DNA of 64,000 nt from Nocardia beijingensis NBRC 16342. GTDB lineage: Bacteria; Actinomycetota; Actinomycetes; Mycobacteriales; Mycobacteriaceae. The DNA is taken from positions 42,339-106,338 of the forward strand of contig NZ_BDBC01000055.1 in the NCBI RefSeq assembly GCF_001612785.1, given 5' to 3'. The notes under the pieces are model-generated. The model saw nothing but the letters and a program-made list of their open reading frames with translations, ran no database searches and had not been told where the DNA came from. Both the position numbers and the translations under genes were made by a program. Below are positions 1-9,442 of the stretch, one piece after another. Each line of letters begins with the position of its first letter. Positions within the stretch are counted from its first letter, which is position 1.

Positions 1-106
1 CCTGGCCCTTGTAGCGCTTGACCACCGAGTCCAGCGTGATGGACGCGCCGGTCACCGGCCGTTGCGGCGTCGCGGGGGTAGGCCCGTTGGTCACATCGTC
101 GGTCAT
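1..106 (-). CDS. ABC transporter ATP-binding protein, N-terminal fragment (osmoprotectant type)
   Basis: Only about 35 N-terminal residues lie in the window; the gene runs off the left edge. The visible end reads ITLDSVVKRYKGQ, the usual first strand and A-loop (aromatic Tyr) of an ABC ATPase of the proV/opuCA type. Its ATG (106-104) overlaps the stop of the upstream permease in an ATGA, so the two are translationally coupled. The job would be to energise quaternary amine or osmolyte import. The subfamily is inferred from the permease neighbour, because the Walker motifs are outside the window. Confidence 0.75.
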   Translation of the reverse strand, partial: MTDDVTNGPTPATPQRPVTGASITLDSVVKRYKGQ

Positions 107-747
107 GACAGTCCCTTCGCGATCGTGAGGCGTCCGAGCAGGACGAGGAGTGCGTCGAACACCAGCGCGATGATGACGATGAGGATGGTTCCGGTGAGCG
201 CCATCTCCAGCGAATTCGCGCCGCCGAGGCGGGAAAGGCCGTTGAAGATCAGTGAGCCGAGGCCGGGCCCGAGCACATAGGCGACGATGGCGGCGACGCC
301 GACGATCATCTGGGTGGACACTCTGATACCGGTGAGGATCACCGGCCACGCGATCGGCAATTCGACGGTCAGCAGAATGCGCGGGCGCGAAAAGCCGATT
401 CCGCGAGCGGACTCGACGACCGAGGCCGGCACCGACCGCAATCCCACGATCGCGTTGCCGACCACCGGCAAAGCCGCGAAGAACGCCAGCATCACGAATG
501 ACGGGACCACGCCCAACCCGAACGGGACCAGCAGGATAGCCAGCAGCGCCAGCGAGGGAATGGTCAGCGCGACCCGGCTCGAGGTCAGCGAAAGCGCGGA
601 CAGCAGCGGAAGCCGATAGACCGCCACCGCGATGAGGACGGCGACGACGGTGCCGACCAGGACCGTCTGGAACGCGAGCGAGGCATGCTGATAGGCGAGG
701 AACGCCAAGACGTCGCCCCGCCCCCGGACATAACTCCATAAATTCAC
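103..747 (-). CDS. ABC transporter permease, osmoprotectant/glycine betaine type (OpuCB/ProW-like)
   Basis: About 214 residues with five or six membrane helices. The ABC-importer EAA loop is seen as SARGIGFSRPRILLTVELP, where the permease docks on the ATPase. Length and the late GLGSLIFNGL segment match the small permeases of osmolyte (glycine betaine, choline, carnitine) importers. I chose the GTG at 747, which gives an N terminus MNLWSYVRGRGD followed by the first helix; an in-frame start at 918 would add about 57 residues of non-membrane, unusual composition. It is coupled by ATGA overlap to the ATPase gene downstream. Substrate cannot be read from the sequence. Confidence 0.85.
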   Translation of the reverse strand: MNLWSYVRGRGDVLAFLAYQHASLAFQTVLVGTVVAVLIAVAVYRLPLLSALSLTSSRVALTIPSLALLAILLVPFGLGVVPSFVMLAFFAALPVVGNAIVGLRSVPASVVESARGIGFSRPRILLTVELPIAWPVILTGIRVSTQMIVGVAAIVAYVLGPGLGSLIFNGLSRLGGANSLEMALTGTILIVIIALVFDALLVLLGRLTIAKGLS

Positions 748-1273
748 GGGATTCCCATCGTCAGGCGAAAACCGGTCCGTACCTGTACGCGTAGAGCCGC
801 CCGAGCCGTCGATAAGCAGTGGGTTACGCGGGTTCCATGTCCGGCGGCGTGCGGAAAGCGAATCGCAGCGTCGGCGAATTGGCGTTCCTTTTCGACCGTA
901 ACCGATTCGCTGCGGCACAGGAGTTCGGTGGGCACGAGTCGTCCAGTCGCCAAGGATGGGCTACGCGGCCCGTGTGACGGGTTCGGTCGTCGAGCAGCAC
1001 ACGGCCTCGCCCGCGCCGGTCGGCGTGCTGCGGATGAGCTTGCGATGCTCGGCGGACATGCCACGGCCTTTCGCTCGAATCGGACGACCGGGTCAGAGGA
1101 AACCACGCCCCCTTCGGTTCGGCCAGCATTACGGTCAGCCGGATCGAAATGGGTCGACTTTCGCGATGCCCGTGGTGGAGCAGGTGCGGTCGGGGACGGC
1201 GACAGCGCACCGACGGGCGCACCCAGCGGGAACCGAGGCGCGGCGGGCCGTGCTGCGGCGACACCCGCCGGGC
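748..1273. other. Intergenic region with no recognised full gene
   Basis: About 530 bases between the ABC permease start and the SDR remnant. Several overlapping frames are open because of high GC, but none gives a recognisable protein. The only ORF with a good ribosome binding site is the 32-codon one listed separately. The stretch probably holds the promoter of the leftward ABC operon and decayed coding sequence. Confidence 0.5.
961..1059 (-). CDS. Possible 32-residue ORF or decayed gene start
   Basis: An ATG at 1059 sits 7 bases after AAAGG and opens 32 codons with high GC at third positions, ending in TAG at 961. The peptide contains a CC pair (AVCCSTTEPVTR). Such a Cys-Cys N-terminal segment is seen in some ArsR-type regulators, so it could be the head of a decayed regulator, but it is too short to assign. 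It lies in a region that also carries an SDR remnant, consistent with local gene decay. Confidence 0.25.
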   Translation of the reverse strand: MSAEHRKLIRSTPTGAGEAVCCSTTEPVTRAA

Positions 1274-1468
1274 AACAAAGGTGCGGCTACCTCCGTTCTC
1301 GTCGCGGCGTCGCCCTTGCTCGACGGTGTCGGGGGACGCTACTTCGAGGACTGCGACGAGGCCGTGGTCGGTGTCTTCGGCGCGCGCAACGGAGTCGCCG
1401 AGTACGCGCTCGACCCCGAGGCCGCCGCGCGGCTGTGGCAGGTGTCGAGCGCCATCCTGGCCGCGTGA
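1274..1468 (+). pseudogene. C-terminal remnant of a short-chain dehydrogenase/reductase
   Basis: The last 64 codons before a TGA read like the C terminus of an actinobacterial SDR oxidoreductase: GAATSVLVAASPLLDGVGG, then RYFEDCDEA, and finally YALDPEAAARLWQVS. The same frame upstream of about 1274 becomes unrelated, Arg/Pro-rich sequence, and no Rossmann GxxxGxG or YxxxK motif is found. About 240 residues of the expected protein are missing. The remnant overlaps the 3' end of the converging AraC gene. A pseudogene is the best reading; an assembly join is the alternative. Confidence 0.7.
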
Positions 1469-2343
1469 AGGTCTGCCGGTGAGCCATCGCGGGCACTCCG
1501 CTGGGCGGGAAAGAACGTTCCCCAGGCCCGGTAGCGACGCCGCGAGACCGCGCTGAGCGGTTGCGCGGTGAGCGACCCCGGCGTAGTCCCGGCGAAGCTC
1601 GACACGTCCCGGCAGAGGTGGGACTGATCGGAATAGCCACAGGTCACCGCCACCTCGGCGGCGGGAATGCCCGCAAGCAGCCCTTCGACCGCATGCCGGA
1701 ACCGGACCAGCATCGCGGCCCGTTTCGGGGTCAGCCCGATCTGGGCTTCGAATCTGGCCCACAACCGTTTGCGGCTCCATCCGCAAGCTTCGGCGAGCTC
1801 GTCGACCCGCACCTGCCCTCGGCTCGCGACGATGCGTTCCCAGCCGGCCGCGACTTCCGGGTCCGGCGTCCTGGTCGGCTCGGCGCACTGCCGCAGGAAC
1901 GAGTTCGTCAGCGCGAAACGCTCCTCCCACGTCTCGGCATTCGCGAGCCGCTCACGCAGCCACACCGCCCGGCGTCCCCATAGATCCTCCAAGCCGACGA
2001 CCGTGTGGCCCAGAGCGGCCGGGTCGATACTCGACAACGAATAGGCCCGCAGCGGTGACAAGCGCACCTCGACGCATTCGGCCCGCTCGGTGCGCACGCG
2101 CATGGTTCCGTGGGGGAATCCGGAGACGAAGCCGCTGAACGCCTGCTTGCCCGCCGTGCTGTCGACGATCAATTCGTTCTCTCCGAACTCGATGAGCACC
2201 GTGACCGCGGGCAGCGCGGTGACCCGGAGGTCCAATCCGCCCGCGCCACCAGCGCGATACCCGAGCATCGCCGTGCCACCCACGGCGGGACGGTGAAAAA
2301 CCCATCCGCCGTCCTGGTCCCCTTCGAGCCCGTTCGCTCCCAC
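1339..2343 (-). CDS. AraC-family transcriptional regulator
   Basis: 334 residues. The N-terminal half is a sensor-like region without a named ligand. The C-terminal half holds the two helix-turn-helix units of AraC/XylS proteins: VRVDELAEACGWSRKRLWARF at roughly 185-205 and AEVAVTCGYSDQSHLCRDV at roughly 235-253, followed by the family's typical PGSL turn. The last 60 residues lie antisense over the SDR remnant and may be an extension gained when the original 3' end was lost. AraC genes of this type often face an SDR gene, so the decayed dehydrogenase may have been its target. Confidence 0.85.
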   Translation of the reverse strand: MGANGLEGDQDGGWVFHRPAVGGTAMLGYRAGGAGGLDLRVTALPAVTVLIEFGENELIVDSTAGKQAFSGFVSGFPHGTMRVRTERAECVEVRLSPLRAYSLSSIDPAALGHTVVGLEDLWGRRAVWLRERLANAETWEERFALTNSFLRQCAEPTRTPDPEVAAGWERIVASRGQVRVDELAEACGWSRKRLWARFEAQIGLTPKRAAMLVRFRHAVEGLLAGIPAAEVAVTCGYSDQSHLCRDVSSFAGTTPGSLTAQPLSAVSRRRYRAWGTFFPAQRSARDGSPADLHAARMALDTCHSRAAASGSSAYSATPLRAPKTPTTASSQSSK

Positions 2344-2386
2344 TCGCCCAGGCTAACCGCACCGACCCGTCCCGGGGGTGGACCGG

Positions 2387-4162
2387 TCAGGGCCGGTCGA
2401 CGCGGCCGAGAGCGAAGCGGGCCAGCTCGGTGGAGACGATCTCCGGTCGCCCGCCGGACTGTCTCGCGGCGGCGGTGAGTACGTCGAGGTGGTGGTAGCC
2501 GGGGGCGATCACCGTCTCACCGTGACTACGCGCCCCCGCCGCGACGACGATCCCGGCGCCGCCGATCAGGTTGAGGGTCGGATTGGCGAAGATACCGCCG
2601 GGGTGGGTGCGGTGCCGGGTGATCTCGGGGGCTCGCGCTTGGAAGACGTCGAACGCCAGTCGCATCGGGAAGTACCACTCGGTGAAGTCCAGCGGTTGCG
2701 CGGCGAGGCTACGCGAGAGGTCGGCGATGTCGGTGACCTCATGGGTGGCCTCGGTGAACAGTGTGCCGTCGCGGTCCGCCACGCCCGCGGTCACGGCCGG
2801 TGCGTCGTAGTCGAGCCAGGTGTAGAGCGGGCCGCCGGGTTGATCGGGAATCGCTTTGCGATCCGGACCGAACAACATGCCGGCGAGGCCGCGCAGCGCC
2901 GGGAACGCGGTGACGTCGCCGGGAGCCGGGAAGTCCTTGTCCGCGACGGCGCCGCCGCCGAAGAAGCCGAATCCCGCTTGCAGCAGGGCGAGCGGCTGGG
3001 AGTTGGCGTCGAGGAACGCGCCGAGCGCGGCGGCGTTCGTGATCCGGAAATCACGGACCGACGGGGAACCGGTCGCGGCCGCCGCCGCGTCCCGCGACAG
3101 CAGCAGGCGGTAGGTGGCCTCCTGGTTGACATCGCTCGGAACGTAACGCGCGAGATCGGATTCCGCGTCGGGTGCGAGATGAGCCGCCAGCCCCGCGATG
3201 CCGAGCAGGTTCATCGTCTCGGGATTGATGACCGCAGGCAGAGCCAGCACTCGAGGCAGCACGCCACGGTCCAGCGCGGCCTCGATCCCGGCGGAGCCGA
3301 TGCCGCCGATGGAGAGGTCGAGGAAGTCCGGGATGCCGTTGAGCGCCGACAGCGAGGTATCGATCGCGGAGTCGAGGGCGAAATAGCCCGCACACTGGTC
3401 GGCGCCCGCGGCTCCGCCGAAATCCCATTCGGCGAACAACGCGGTGAGCACCCCGCCCAGCGAATGCCCGCCGCACAGCGTCTTCCGCTTCCGCGACACC
3501 GGATCGGGCAGTTCCGCGGTGAGCAGATCGTATTGGTCCTGCACGGTCTGCGCGACACCGACGTGACCGAGCCACCCGAGCTGGTCGTCCGGCACGACGC
3601 CGCCGAATCGGCGGCCCTCGATCTCGGCGCCGCGATAGTAGTAGTCGATGGCGAGATGCACATCGCGGGCTGCCAGACCGGCCTGCCTGCCGAGGTGGTC
3701 CTCCAGGCAGCTGGAACGGCGATCCAGCGCCCAGAACTCCAGATGCCGGCCCTGTTCCGCCGCCGCGGCGACGGTATTGCGAGCGAGGCTGTCGAACGCG
3801 CCCGCGCCCTCGAAGATTCCCGGCTGCGCCACCAGCACGGCATCGGCGTCGGCCGACCGCGCCGGGCCCGCGACATCTCGGTAGCGCAGGTACGACAGCC
3901 GGTCACAGGCGGCCGGATGCGGTCCGACGGTATCCGGCAAGGGGATACGCAGGCTCACAACGGATTCCGCCACGGACGTGATCGGCGACGAGGAAATCAC
4001 CACGGTCTCGATACGTTCCGGTCCGTCGGCCCGTGCCGTTGCGCTCGGTGCCGCGGCCGCGACGACCAGTGCGGCGGTCGACACGCCGGATGTCAAGAAA
4101 CGAAGAACCCTGGCATGATGCCGGAGGAAACCACTGTGGCTCGGCAACGGTTGTGTCGACAT
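2387..4162 (-). CDS. Secreted alpha/beta-hydrolase-fold protein
   Basis: 591 residues from the ATG at 4162, which has GAGGGG 8 bases upstream and starts a Sec signal peptide (charged head, then a hydrophobic run around LVVAAAAPSATARA). The nucleophile elbow GHSLGG is at about residues 232-237 (Ser234), and later segments such as WLDYDAP and ETVIAPGYHHLDVL could supply acid and His. The length is far above a minimal lipase, and GFGFFGGGA at mid-length is unlike standard lipase families. It is probably an exported esterase or lipase of unknown substrate. The in-frame sequence upstream of 4162 is not protein-like. Confidence 0.75.
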   Translation of the reverse strand: MSTQPLPSHSGFLRHHARVLRFLTSGVSTAALVVAAAAPSATARADGPERIETVVISSSPITSVAESVVSLRIPLPDTVGPHPAACDRLSYLRYRDVAGPARSADADAVLVAQPGIFEGAGAFDSLARNTVAAAAEQGRHLEFWALDRRSSCLEDHLGRQAGLAARDVHLAIDYYYRGAEIEGRRFGGVVPDDQLGWLGHVGVAQTVQDQYDLLTAELPDPVSRKRKTLCGGHSLGGVLTALFAEWDFGGAAGADQCAGYFALDSAIDTSLSALNGIPDFLDLSIGGIGSAGIEAALDRGVLPRVLALPAVINPETMNLLGIAGLAAHLAPDAESDLARYVPSDVNQEATYRLLLSRDAAAAATGSPSVRDFRITNAAALGAFLDANSQPLALLQAGFGFFGGGAVADKDFPAPGDVTAFPALRGLAGMLFGPDRKAIPDQPGGPLYTWLDYDAPAVTAGVADRDGTLFTEATHEVTDIADLSRSLAAQPLDFTEWYFPMRLAFDVFQARAPEITRHRTHPGGIFANPTLNLIGGAGIVVAAGARSHGETVIAPGYHHLDVLTAAARQSGGRPEIVSTELARFALGRVDRP

Positions 4163-4399
4163 CGACAACCCCTCGTCACGACAGCGGAGCGGCCGTATCG
4201 CCGAAATGCTCCGCACCGGTGCGAGGAACGTACGGCGGCGGCCCCCCGCTGTCAACGGCGGTCGGTCGGCTTGTGAAACATCCCGAATCCGAATCGGTTT
4301 GTTCTGTCCTCCGACCCATATGCCGATCGAGCCCTTGCTCCTCACCTGGCCCCGTGTCTGCTCGGAGCCGTGCCGCGCCAGCCTGTCGTTGACCCGCGA

Positions 4400-5920
4400 T
4401 CACGGGTTCGTCACCGGAACGCGTGCTGCGATATAGCCGTCGGGGCGGATGAGTATCGCGGTGTTACCGGTGATGTCGTAGTTGCGGTGAACACTGCCGT
4501 CTCCATCGATCAGGGTGTCGGTCCCGGAAGCCGCTGTATCGGTGGTGATCCGGACTGCTCGCGGTGCGTCGATGCGGAGGTCGTCGAGGTCATGGACCGT
4601 GCCGGGATCGTTGCCCTGGTCGAAGGTGAGCAGGGTCCAATGCGGGCCGCGCAGCAGATCGAAAACCCGGACTTCGCGACCGGACGACGCGTCGATACCC
4701 ACGGCGTCAGGAGCGCGGTCGCCGGCACGAACGCGGCAGCCTCGCGGGCCGGGTGCGGTGAGTGGGCTGTCGGGGTAGGCGATGGTGAGCCCGGTCGTGA
4801 AATCGTCGGTGAGCCCACGGACGGCGGACGCTCCGTCGCCGTTGCCCGCGGAGTGCATGAGCGCGTGCAGGCGGTCGGTGCTGTCGTCGAGAACCGCCCG
4901 CGCGACCGCGCGGCGTTCGATTTCGTAAGTGTCCAAGAGGGTCTCCTCGGCGCCGTCGAGAACGGCGGCGAGTTTCCAGCCGAGGTTGTAGGCATCCTGG
5001 ATGCCGGTGTTCATGCCCTGCCCGCCAGCGGGGGAGTGGACATGCGCGGCGTCCCCGGCGAGGAAGACCCGACCGACCCGGTAACGGTCCGCCAGGCAGA
5101 CGTTGATCCGGTACAGCGACAACCACCCCGCGTCCTCGATACGGACGTCTCGCAGCCCGGAATGCTCGGCGAACAGGCGGCGGAACAGCCCGAGCGTCGG
5201 CGCCGCCGGATCGGGATCGTCGTCGGGAATGGAGGCCTGGAATTGCCAGACATCGGTACTGGGCAGCGGGAAAAGCGAGAGGATCCCGTGCTCGGGGCTC
5301 ATCCACACGTGCTGGCAGCGACTGTCCAAGCCCTCGATCCGCACATCGCCGAGCCACCAACGGTGGTCGCCATAGGACACGCCGGCGAGTGTGGCACCGA
5401 TCCGCTCCCGCACCACACTGCGTCCACCGTCGCAGCCGACGACGTAGCGGGCGCGCATGCGCCGGTCGCCGACGGGCGTGGACATGGTCACCGTCACGGC
5501 CTCACCTGTCTGCGCGACGGCGCTGACCTCGGTTCCCCATTCGACCCGGCCGCCGAGTTCGGCGAGCCGGTCGCGCAAGATCTGCTCGAACAGCGGCTGC
5601 GACAACCACACCGGCGCGTAGGGAACCCCTGGATCGCGCACTCCCAGCGCGGCCTCCACGGCCTCGGAGATCACGCGGTCACCGTGGTAGTGCCGGGTCG
5701 GCACATGTACCCGGCCCAGCTCCAGCACTCGATCGATCACGCCGAGGTCGTCGGCCACCTCCAAGGCCCGAGGCTGGATCGTCTTGGCCCGCGAAGCCGT
5801 GCTCGGCCCGGCGGCGCGGTCGACAATGCGGTAGTCGGCACCACGGCGGGCCAGGTCGATCGCCAGTGCCAGACCGGTCGGGCCTGCGCCGACGACGAGA
5901 ACATCGGTTTCGGTCTGCAT
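4400..5920 (-). CDS. FAD-dependent aromatic-type monooxygenase (PheA/TfdB group)
   Basis: 506 residues, the normal length. It has the dinucleotide-binding VVGAGPTGLALA at residues 9-20, the DG-type motif GCDGGRSVV at 162-170, and the FAD ribityl site LAGDAAHVHSPAGGQGMN at 287-304. These define class A flavoprotein hydroxylases that use NAD(P)H and oxygen on phenols, polyketides or antibiotics. The gene is divergent from a MarR regulator 108 bases away, with an operator-like dyad covering its own ribosome binding site, so induction by a phenolic ligand or drug is likely. The substrate is unknown; the sequence is not the typical rifampicin monooxygenase N terminus. Confidence 0.88.
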   Translation of the reverse strand: MQTETDVLVVGAGPTGLALAIDLARRGADYRIVDRAAGPSTASRAKTIQPRALEVADDLGVIDRVLELGRVHVPTRHYHGDRVISEAVEAALGVRDPGVPYAPVWLSQPLFEQILRDRLAELGGRVEWGTEVSAVAQTGEAVTVTMSTPVGDRRMRARYVVGCDGGRSVVRERIGATLAGVSYGDHRWWLGDVRIEGLDSRCQHVWMSPEHGILSLFPLPSTDVWQFQASIPDDDPDPAAPTLGLFRRLFAEHSGLRDVRIEDAGWLSLYRINVCLADRYRVGRVFLAGDAAHVHSPAGGQGMNTGIQDAYNLGWKLAAVLDGAEETLLDTYEIERRAVARAVLDDSTDRLHALMHSAGNGDGASAVRGLTDDFTTGLTIAYPDSPLTAPGPRGCRVRAGDRAPDAVGIDASSGREVRVFDLLRGPHWTLLTFDQGNDPGTVHDLDDLRIDAPRAVRITTDTAASGTDTLIDGDGSVHRNYDITGNTAILIRPDGYIAARVPVTNP

Positions 5921-5925
5921 TTCAT

Positions 5926-5942
5926 CTACCTACCTTAGGTAT
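5926..5942. promoter_or_regulatory. Imperfect MarR operator in front of the monooxygenase
   Basis: CTACCTAC-C-TTAGGTAT matches the perfect dyad at 5996-6012 in its entire right arm and in 6 of 8 left-arm bases. It ends 6 bases from the monooxygenase ATG, so binding would cover the ribosome binding site and leader. Its centre is 70 bases from the other site, close to seven helical turns, which would put both on one face of the helix. Confidence 0.6.
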
Positions 5943-5995
5943 CTATTTTTGCGACGGCATGCCATCCGCTGGAGGGGATGGGATGCGAGTACTGT

Positions 5996-6012
5996 ATACC
6001 TAACTTAGGTAT
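5996..6012. promoter_or_regulatory. Perfect 17-bp MarR operator (ATACCTAA-C-TTAGGTAT)
   Basis: Two perfect 8-base arms surround a single central base. The site lies 17 bases before the marR ATG, where a dimeric MarR protein would repress its own gene. A second, weaker copy lies at 5926-5942 in front of the divergent monooxygenase, which supports shared autoregulated control. Confidence 0.7.
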
Positions 6013-6028
6013 CTAACAAGGGGAGTGA

Positions 6029-6514
6029 ATGGGCAGCGACGACAAAGCACTGAAAGGCCTGCTGCCGCGCATGGCGCAGCTCAGCAATACGCTGGGCCGC
6101 GGGCAGTTGTTCGAAACAGCCACTGCCGCGGCCGGAATCGCCCTGGAACGACCCGCGGTGACGATCCTGGTGATCCTGGAATCCGCCGGGCGCCCATTGC
6201 GGGTCGGGGAGATCGCGGCCCGGATGCAAGTGGCCGGACCGCACGTCACGCGCCAGCTCAACGGTCTCGAGCGGCGTCGCTTGGTGGAGCGTGTGCCGGA
6301 CCCGGACGACCAGCGCGCCCGATTGATCACCCTCACCGCCACCGGTGCGAAGATGATCGGGCGCTACCTGCGAGTCATCGACGGATGGTTCGACCAGGCC
6401 CTGTCCGGATGGTCGAAGTCCGATCAGCGCGACCTCGTTCGCCTGCTCGGTCGTCTGGTCGATGATCTGTCGACGCACCTGGACACCGTCGTTGAGGACG
6501 CTGTCGCCGAATAG
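6029..6514 (+). CDS. MarR-family transcriptional regulator
   Basis: 161 residues with a winged helix: LRVGEIAARMQVAGPHVTRQ is the recognition region at about 56-75, and ERVPDPDDQRARLITLTATG is the wing with the family's DxRxxxxxLT pattern. Helices on both ends form the dimer interface. The ATG at 6029 follows GGGGAG. It is divergent from the FAD monooxygenase and most likely represses both genes through the two dyads between them; a phenolic ligand would relieve repression (family knowledge). Confidence 0.9.
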   Translation: MGSDDKALKGLLPRMAQLSNTLGRGQLFETATAAAGIALERPAVTILVILESAGRPLRVGEIAARMQVAGPHVTRQLNGLERRRLVERVPDPDDQRARLITLTATGAKMIGRYLRVIDGWFDQALSGWSKSDQRDLVRLLGRLVDDLSTHLDTVVEDAVAE

Positions 6515-6540
6515 TGTTGCGACGCGGCATCAATCATCCG

Positions 6541-6560
6541 GCACCGGCCGGGATCGGTGC
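6541..6560. terminator. Possible weak terminator hairpin between convergent genes
   Basis: GCACCG and CGGTGC form a 6-bp stem with an 8-base loop in the 99-base gap between the marR stop and the stop of the YrdB-like gene. There is no T tract on either side, so this is weak. Confidence 0.3.
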
Positions 6561-6613
6561 ACCGCCTGGACGGCGCATGACCGCCGGCGGCGCGGGGCCG
6601 CTTCAGTGCCGCG

Positions 6614-6967
6614 TCAGCCTTGGTTCCATGCCAGGCGCAGTGCGCCGTTGACGAGGTAGCAGGCGAACAGGATCGCCGCCGGGGTGAGTGACGCGGCGGC
6701 GTACAGCGCAAACGCGCCGGTGCCGAACCAGGCCAATTCGAAGAGCATTCGAGCGAAGCCGTGCAATGGGTAGGTGGCATTCGTTCCGCCGCCGGCGGCG
6801 AAAAGGCCCCACAGTACGGCCAGCACCAGGGGTGCGCCGATGCCCGCCGCGAACCTGATCGGCCACTGCGCGTTCACGGTGAAACCCCAGTATCCGGCGC
6901 TGCCAAGCACGCTCAGCTCCAACAGGAACATCAGGCCGAGATCGACCGCTTTGACCACGCCGAGCAC
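6614..6967 (-). CDS. YrdB-family (DUF2568) small membrane protein
   Basis: About 117 residues with four predicted membrane helices, beginning MLGVVKAVDLGLMFLLELS and with the late segment GALRLAWNQG. This matches YrdB-like proteins of unknown function. I prefer the GTG at 6967 because GGAGG lies 6 bases upstream; a TTG at 6985 would place that sequence inside the gene. A perfect 15-bp dyad 30 bases upstream suggests control by a TetR- or MarR-type repressor that is not obviously encoded beside it. Confidence 0.7.
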   Translation of the reverse strand: MLGVVKAVDLGLMFLLELSVLGSAGYWGFTVNAQWPIRFAAGIGAPLVLAVLWGLFAAGGGTNATYPLHGFARMLFELAWFGTGAFALYAAASLTPAAILFACYLVNGALRLAWNQG

Positions 6968-6997
6968 AACTACCTCCAGTGACAACCGCTCTTTCTA

Positions 6998-7012
6998 GAG
7001 AGCAATGCTCTC
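6998..7012. promoter_or_regulatory. Perfect dyad GAGAGCA-A-TGCTCTC upstream of the YrdB-like gene
   Basis: Two perfect 7-base arms around one base, 31 bases before the chosen start of the YrdB-like gene. Size and symmetry fit a TetR-family operator. The next gene is a methyltransferase, not a regulator, so the cognate repressor is probably encoded elsewhere. Confidence 0.55.
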
Positions 7013-7092
7013 ACTACTTCCGGCGGTGCGTCAAGCGGTCCTGCTCGCCGTCCGGCGCGGGGGTGATCAGGCAGTGTCGGTAGGGTGGCGGC

Positions 7093-7926
7093 ATGCAGGT
7101 CGGGGAACCGAGTAGAACCGCCATGGCCGTAGCGCGAGCGCGGGCCCACCATCAGGTCGCCGCCGAGCCGCGGGTGTTCACCGATCCGCTGGCGTCGCGC
7201 ATCGTCGGCGAAACCGCGCTCGGGGCAGACGAATTCGATCGAGGCGTCGACGAAGATCTGGCTCGTCGGCGGCGCCTGTTCATCGCGGCGCGCAGCCGCT
7301 TCGCCGATGACGTCGTGGCGGCCGCCGTCGCCAGGGGCACGGGCCAGGTGGTCGTGCTCGGTGCGGGGCTGGACACCAGCGCCTACCGCAATACCTCCGA
7401 GAACGTGCGATTCTTCGAGGTCGATCACCCCGCCACCCAGGAATGGAAGCGGCGCAGGCTGGCCGAGAGCGGAATCGCGATCCCGTCATCGCTGACGTTC
7501 GCCCCGATCGACTTCGAACAGTCGACACTCGCCGCCGGATTGGCCGCGGCGGGTCTGGACCGCACCCGCGACGCCGTGTTCGTCTGGCTGGGCGTCGCCG
7601 TGTATCTGACCAGGACGTCGGTCGACGACACGCTGCGCTACATCGCCGGTCACGGCGCGGCCGCGGAGGTGGTCTTCGACTACGTCTACCCGCTGTCCGA
7701 CGCCCCGGCCGATGGCAGGCGGGCACGCGCGGATCGAGTCGCCGCGGTGGGCGAACCGTGGATCAGTTTCTTCACCGCGGAGCAGATCCGCAGTGCGTTG
7801 CTGTCCTTCGGCTTCACCCGCGTCGAAGACCACACCGCGACAGAGTTGCTCAGTGGCTATGGCGTCGCAACCACTGCTTGGCCCGCGGATTCGGTGCCAC
7901 ACCTGGTCCACGCCTCCACGGTGTGA
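7093..7926 (+). CDS. SAM-dependent methyltransferase, TIGR00027/leucine carboxyl methyltransferase-like
   Basis: 277 residues, standard for this family, which is greatly expanded in mycobacteria and Nocardia. Seen in order: N-terminal RTAMAVARARAHHQ with FTDPLASRIV, the SAM-binding VVVLGAGLDTSAYRN, the acidic strand end FFEVDHPATQEWKR, and the central VFVWLGVAVYLTRTSV. The fold relates to protein phosphatase methyltransferases, but bacterial members probably methylate small molecules or peptides. The ATG follows AGGGTGG. Neighbours give no substrate clue. Confidence 0.9.
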   Translation: MQVGEPSRTAMAVARARAHHQVAAEPRVFTDPLASRIVGETALGADEFDRGVDEDLARRRRLFIAARSRFADDVVAAAVARGTGQVVVLGAGLDTSAYRNTSENVRFFEVDHPATQEWKRRRLAESGIAIPSSLTFAPIDFEQSTLAAGLAAAGLDRTRDAVFVWLGVAVYLTRTSVDDTLRYIAGHGAAAEVVFDYVYPLSDAPADGRRARADRVAAVGEPWISFFTAEQIRSALLSFGFTRVEDHTATELLSGYGVATTAWPADSVPHLVHASTV

Positions 7927-7943
7927 GCCCGCCCCGCCGATCA

Positions 7944-7958
7944 TCGCCGGTCCGGCGA
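7944..7958. terminator. Possible bidirectional terminator hairpin
   Basis: TCGCCGG-T-CCGGCGA is a perfect dyad just after the methyltransferase stop, in the 76-base gap to the converging deacetylase gene. A 6-bp GC-rich stem with a 3-base loop would form. No T run follows. Confidence 0.4.
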
Positions 7959-8002
7959 ATCCCGATGCACCCGATCGGCTACCACCTTGCGACAGATCGG
8001 CG

Positions 8003-9109
<1,107 letters not shown>

Positions 9110-9442
9110 CGTGAACTCCTAGCGGTCGGCGGACCGCCACGCCGTCCACCTTGGTCTCGTCCCGCCGCGGCGGGTGCTCGGGCTCATTACAAGCACGGCA
9201 GCGATCGTTCCGCAACCAGAGAGGTTGCCACGCTTGGGCGGCGGGCGGCGCGAACCCTCGGCGCTCGAACCGGCGCCTCCGCGAGCGACCACGCTTCGGG
9301 CAAGCGGTCGTCGAGGATCCCGGCGGAACGCACGTCGTCGGGGGCGTTTCCCTGTCCCGCGCAACGTGCGGCGTTTAATTCCCAAGAACGGGAAGCGAAT
9401 TGCCCAGGCGTCTTGCGGATCCGAAGCGGATACAGTGGCGTC
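9110..9442. other. Divergent intergenic region, no gene seen
   Basis: 333 bases between the deacetylase-like start and the dienelactone-hydrolase-like start. I see no convincing ORF or RNA gene. It presumably holds the promoters of both divergent genes. Confidence 0.5.

Noticed and set aside
4400..5920. Calling the FAD monooxygenase rifampicin monooxygenase (rox)
   Set aside because: Its N terminus and overall sequence do not match the Nocardia Rox protein as I know it; only the broad family is supported.
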